This document shows, piece by piece, positions 61,348-64,000 of a stretch of DNA of 64,000 nucleotides. Made by a program: the position numbers and the translations under genes. Under the pieces are notes generated by a model, which ran no database searches, was not told the origin of the DNA, and saw nothing but the letters and a program-made list of their open reading frames with translations. This DNA is from JAEUIE01 sp046350055 (lineage in GTDB: Bacteria; Planctomycetota; Planctomycetia; Gemmatales; HRBIN36), in the NCBI GenBank assembly GCA_046350055.1, contig JAXMBC010000001.1, forward strand, positions 4,154,001 to 4,218,000, written 5' to 3'. The stretch's first letter is position 1. Each line of letters starts with the position of its first letter.

Positions 61348-62949
61348 TTATCCGGAAAGGCCAGGTATCCACCAGGTAGCAATCGTAAAGAAGATGATAA
61401 TACCGGTTACATCGACTGCGGTAGCTACAAAGGGACTGGAAGCCACAGCCGGGTCCCAGCCCAGGGTCTTGAATAACAGGGGTAACAGCGCTCCTACCAC
61501 GGTGCCCATGAGGCAGATCGCGGCAACCGCTATGCTCACAATCCCTGCAAGCGTCCAGCGATCGACCTGGGAAGCACTGTAAATTGTTTCCGCAGGAAAC
61601 TGGACTGTTTTGACACCATCGAGCTTCAATGGCGGAGTGCCGGGGGGCAATTCAGCAATGCTGTCGCGTTGGCTCAGATAACCGATTTGTTGGACCATGC
61701 CAGCCGGGATCAGGTATTTGCCTTCAGACAACAGCTTAACATGCTTGCCGTCATCAACATCCACGGTGAATGCATACTTGCGAGTCTCATCACTTCGCAG
61801 TGTGGATTCCCTGGTGAAAGAAGCACGGGTATAGGCAATTATGCCCAGCGAAGCTCCCAGTACCAGTCCCATGATCAATTCCTTGCGGAGCACCTTCCAC
61901 CATTCCCTGGGCGTTACCTGTCGTAGTGCCAGTGCCCGCGTGATGAGGGTGGCAGCCTGGGAGCCTGAGTTGCCTCCGGTGGAAATGCACAGAGGAATAA
62001 AGAGGCTGAGAACTGTGACAGCTTTGATGGCGTCTTCGAAGTGCTCCAGAGCGGTAAACGTCATCAACTCCGCTACGAAGAGCAGAGACAGCCAGACGAC
62101 ACGTTTACGCCAGAGGGTAAAGAAGCCCGCTTCGATGTAGTTTTCACCAATGGGCACCACGCCACCCATGCGTTCCGCATCTTCGGTGGCTTCTTCCACC
62201 AGCACATCGACCACATCATCATGGGTGACAATGCCAACAAGTCGGTTGTCACCATCGACCACCGGGATAGCAAGCAAATCGTAACGCGCCAGTTTCTGCG
62301 CTGCTTCTTCACGGTCGTCATCAGCCTTAACTGTGTACGTATCGGTTTCCATCAGATCGCGAAGGAGAGTCTGACGCTGGGCGAGAATGAGATCGCGCAA
62401 GCTGACGATGCCCATCAAGTGTCGATCAGTATCGAGCACATAAATGTAGTAGAGCGTTTCGGTGTTGGGTGCCTGCAATCGCAGACGGTCCAATGCCTCA
62501 CCTACCGAAAGCCCTTCCGGCAGCCAGGCATAGTCGGTGGTCATGACTCCGCCAGCGGTACCTTCGGGGTATTTCACCAGCATGGCAATGTCACGGCGGT
62601 CAGCTTCATCCACCAATCGTATCAAAGCTTCCGAGACGGCAGGAGCAAGGCGACGCAGCAGATCCACTCGATCATCATGTGACATCTTTTCAATGAGTTT
62701 GGCCATGTCGGAGCGGCCGGTACCGAGAGCAAGTTCTTCCTGCTTTTCGTGGGTGAAGTACTCGAAAACCAGCGCCTGCTGATTCATCGGGCTGGCGCGC
62801 AGGAATTTCCAGACATCCGCCGTAGGAAGGTCGTCCAGTGCCTCAGCCACAGTGGCTGGGTGCAAGTTTTCAACAAACGCTGCCATCCCATGGGTATCGT
62901 TCTCTTCCAGGATGAGACGCACTTCAGGGCTGAACAGCGGATGGGGCAT
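61348..62949 (-). CDS. mgtE: Magnesium transporter with an extra loop domain
   Basis: A 533-residue MgtE: N-terminal helical domain (ADVWKFLRASPMNQQALVFE), two CBS domains (about 150-275, with MLVKYPEGTAGGVMTTDYAW and VVDGDNRLVGIVTHDDVVDV), and five membrane segments. The conserved membrane motif PLCISTGGNSGSQAATLITRAL and the last-helix ASSPFVATAVDVTG with the pore Asp are intact. Between the third and fourth membrane segments there is an unusual hydrophilic insert of about 80 residues (from YTRASFTREST to SQVDRWTLAG). Cytoplasmic Mg2+ normally closes the channel through the CBS domains. No M-box riboswitch was recognised upstream. Confidence 0.93.
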   Translation of the reverse strand: MPHPLFSPEVRLILEENDTHGMAAFVENLHPATVAEALDDLPTADVWKFLRASPMNQQALVFEYFTHEKQEELALGTGRSDMAKLIEKMSHDDRVDLLRRLAPAVSEALIRLVDEADRRDIAMLVKYPEGTAGGVMTTDYAWLPEGLSVGEALDRLRLQAPNTETLYYIYVLDTDRHLMGIVSLRDLILAQRQTLLRDLMETDTYTVKADDDREEAAQKLARYDLLAIPVVDGDNRLVGIVTHDDVVDVLVEEATEDAERMGGVVPIGENYIEAGFFTLWRKRVVWLSLLFVAELMTFTALEHFEDAIKAVTVLSLFIPLCISTGGNSGSQAATLITRALALRQVTPREWWKVLRKELIMGLVLGASLGIIAYTRASFTRESTLRSDETRKYAFTVDVDDGKHVKLLSEGKYLIPAGMVQQIGYLSQRDSIAELPPGTPPLKLDGVKTVQFPAETIYSASQVDRWTLAGIVSIAVAAICLMGTVVGALLPLLFKTLGWDPAVASSPFVATAVDVTGIIIFFTIATWWIPGLSG

Positions 62950-63082
62950 GGTGGCTCCTGATTACTGTGTTGAGCTTTCGAACATTGCACCAAGATAGGC
63001 GTTGAAGAAACACGCACAGCGTGCCCTACAGCATAAGTACCAAAGAGTGATGGTTGAGAGCAAGGTCGATGCGCAAAGAAAT

Positions 63083-63105
63083 CCCCAACCCTGTACGGGT
63101 TGGGG
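63083..63105 (-). terminator. Strong terminator after the TROVE-type gene
   Basis: CCCCAACCC (63083-63091) pairs with GGGTTGGGG (63097-63105). On the minus strand ATTTCTTTG follows. It ends the transcript of the gene with stop at 63128 and separates it from mgtE. Confidence 0.8.
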
Positions 63106-63127
63106 CAGAGGTAAGTAGCGGCAGTTG

Positions 63128-64000
63128 TCAATCATCCAAGGCTATTGCTTCAATCTCGGTGACGAAACGATTAGCATCGTCATTCAGGAAAGCAGCCATG
63201 ACCTTGAAAACAGCATCGCTGAAACCTCCTACGTTCAGGATGTCACTACGCTCCGGGGCGTGGGCAGTGGCATGCGGTTGCAGGTCAATGCAGATCAGCT
63301 TGGGACCAGAGATGTTGCCATTCTGGAGCCCGACCTGATTCTTCACGAACTTACTCCACTCCGCCATTACCCCCGTTTGCTGGCAAGCACCATAAGCATA
63401 TGCGCGGCCCTGGTAGACCCAGCTTTCGTTATCGCTTACCAATGCGATGCCTGCAAACTTCCGCCTGGGATAGCGCTTCAGTGCATGACTGATCGGCAGG
63501 GAGCAGTCGGTACCACCGCCTCCGAACTTCGCCAGGCGGTCAGCCAGGCTGAGGATGGAATCGCTGGGATCCATCTTCGCTTCGTACGCAGCGGTGTCGA
63601 ACGGGATCACCACACTATCAGGGTTACGACGCAGGAGTGCTGCTGCGAAGAGTGCTGCGACATCGACGCATCGCATCCTGGAAGTACCACCGGTTCCACG
63701 GTACCCGGTGATGGGCGAACCCATCGAGCCTGATACATCCAGTCCGATGACGATTGGCCCAGTCAATTCAGGCACGTTGCCACAGGCCAACTCGGCAGCC
63801 TGGTGGAGTGCAGCCTTGACCCTGGCCGGCATCTCGCTGCTGGCATTCATATAGGCAGCGAAGTACTGGTAAGGGAATTGACGGGCACGACGGATTTCCT
63901 CCGCATCGCCCAGGCGTTCCGCCACATAGTTCACCATTGCTTCATCGCTGAAGACGCCATGACGTTGCAACGTGTTGAGATTCATGCGAAGCGCCTGGGG
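63128..64000 (-). CDS. C-terminal part of a Ro60/TROVE-domain protein (vWA domain), cut by window edge
   Basis: The frame has an ATG at 63985, but it stays open to the right edge (residues PQALR before that Met), so the gene very probably continues beyond the window. The first part (ALRMNLNTLQRHGVF) matches the end of the HEAT-like TROVE ring that binds non-coding RNA. The rest is a von Willebrand A domain with a complete metal site: GLDVSGSMGSP (DxSxS), GGGTDCSLPI (Thr) and LVSDNESW (Asp). Bacterial Ro60 (Rsr) binds Y RNAs and works with exonucleases in RNA quality control. Any Y RNA, RtcB or PNPase partner would lie outside this window. Confidence 0.88.
   Translation of the reverse strand, partial: PQALRMNLNTLQRHGVFSDEAMVNYVAERLGDAEEIRRARQFPYQYFAAYMNASSEMPARVKAALHQAAELACGNVPELTGPIVIGLDVSGSMGSPITGYRGTGGTSRMRCVDVAALFAAALLRRNPDSVVIPFDTAAYEAKMDPSDSILSLADRLAKFGGGGTDCSLPISHALKRYPRRKFAGIALVSDNESWVYQGRAYAYGACQQTGVMAEWSKFVKNQVGLQNGNISGPKLICIDLQPHATAHAPERSDILNVGGFSDAVFKVMAAFLNDDANRFVTEIEAIALDD

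Noticed and set aside
62950..63082. Possible M-box magnesium riboswitch before mgtE
   Set aside because: Only about 130 bases lie between the previous terminator and the mgtE start, and I could not find the conserved M-box core or an antiterminator pair.

Overview
The window looks like chromosomal DNA of a planctomycete, probably a Gemmataceae-like lineage. This is inference from gene content: a DUF1559 pseudopilin paired with a small lipoprotein, many secreted proteins of no recognised family, a YncE-propeller/phosphoesterase fusion, a NagB/PIG-L fusion, S46 and S9 peptidases, and a carotenoid oxygenase with a Tat-type leader. Genes lie on both strands in short operons. There is no rRNA, CRISPR array, complete insertion sequence or prophage.

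Layout. 1-8.7 kb: a secreted, barrel-like gene cut by the left edge, a GH57 glucanotransferase-type gene coupled to nadD, a secreted beta-propeller, a PLP cysteine synthase-like enzyme, a BNR/sialidase-like protein and a CPA1 cation/proton antiporter. 8.7-14.9 kb: a histidine degradation operon on the minus strand (hutI-hutG-hutU-hutH, to glutamate plus formamide) behind an RluA-type pseudouridine synthase. 15.0-18.3 kb: leuA-leuC-leuD, with a LeuA that lacks the usual C-terminal regulatory domain. 18.5-23.9 kb: two secreted or lipoprotein genes, then a four-gene Mn/Zn-type ABC importer. Its last permease carries a DtxR/MntR-like domain at the C terminus, and two DtxR-box-like sequences precede the operon.

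23.9-29.5 kb: carotenoid oxygenase, small exported proteins, one exported-protein gene broken at a run of seven A, a DUF900-type hydrolase and an exported retropepsin-like protein. 29.5-31.5 kb: an AT-richer islet with a decayed IS256-type transposase end and an acyltransferase-3 gene. 31.5-37.5 kb: sugar isomerase/epimerase-like protein, tRNA-Arg(CCT), a DUF1508 protein, a bestrophin-like channel, tRNA-Glu(CTC), an altronate/galactarate dehydratase-family enzyme and a methyltransferase. 37.5-46.9 kb: S46 peptidase, homocysteine methyltransferase, a one-pass membrane protein, CpaE/TadZ-like and CpaF ATPases, moaB and an aminotransferase. 47-50.7 kb: a frameshifted WD40 membrane protein and the YncE/phosphoesterase fusion. 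50.8-57.6 kb: HGSNAT-like membrane acyltransferase, DPP IV-like peptidase plus methyltransferase, lipoprotein plus DUF1559 pseudopilin, and UDP-glucuronate decarboxylase. 57.7-64 kb: NagB/PIG-L fusion, an exported protein of unknown function, MgtE with an unusual insert, and the C-terminal part of a Ro60/TROVE-type protein cut by the right edge.

The strongest candidate for an under-described system is the metal importer. Its permease-fused MntR-like domain keeps most of the manganese ligands known for MntR, and DtxR-box-like sites overlap its putative promoter and start codon. Together these suggest a transporter that carries its own metal sensor. Other notable points are the truncated LeuA, the NagB-like domain with the catalytic Asp replaced, a CpaE-like ATPase without the signature lysine, and two genes each broken by one base at a homopolymer.
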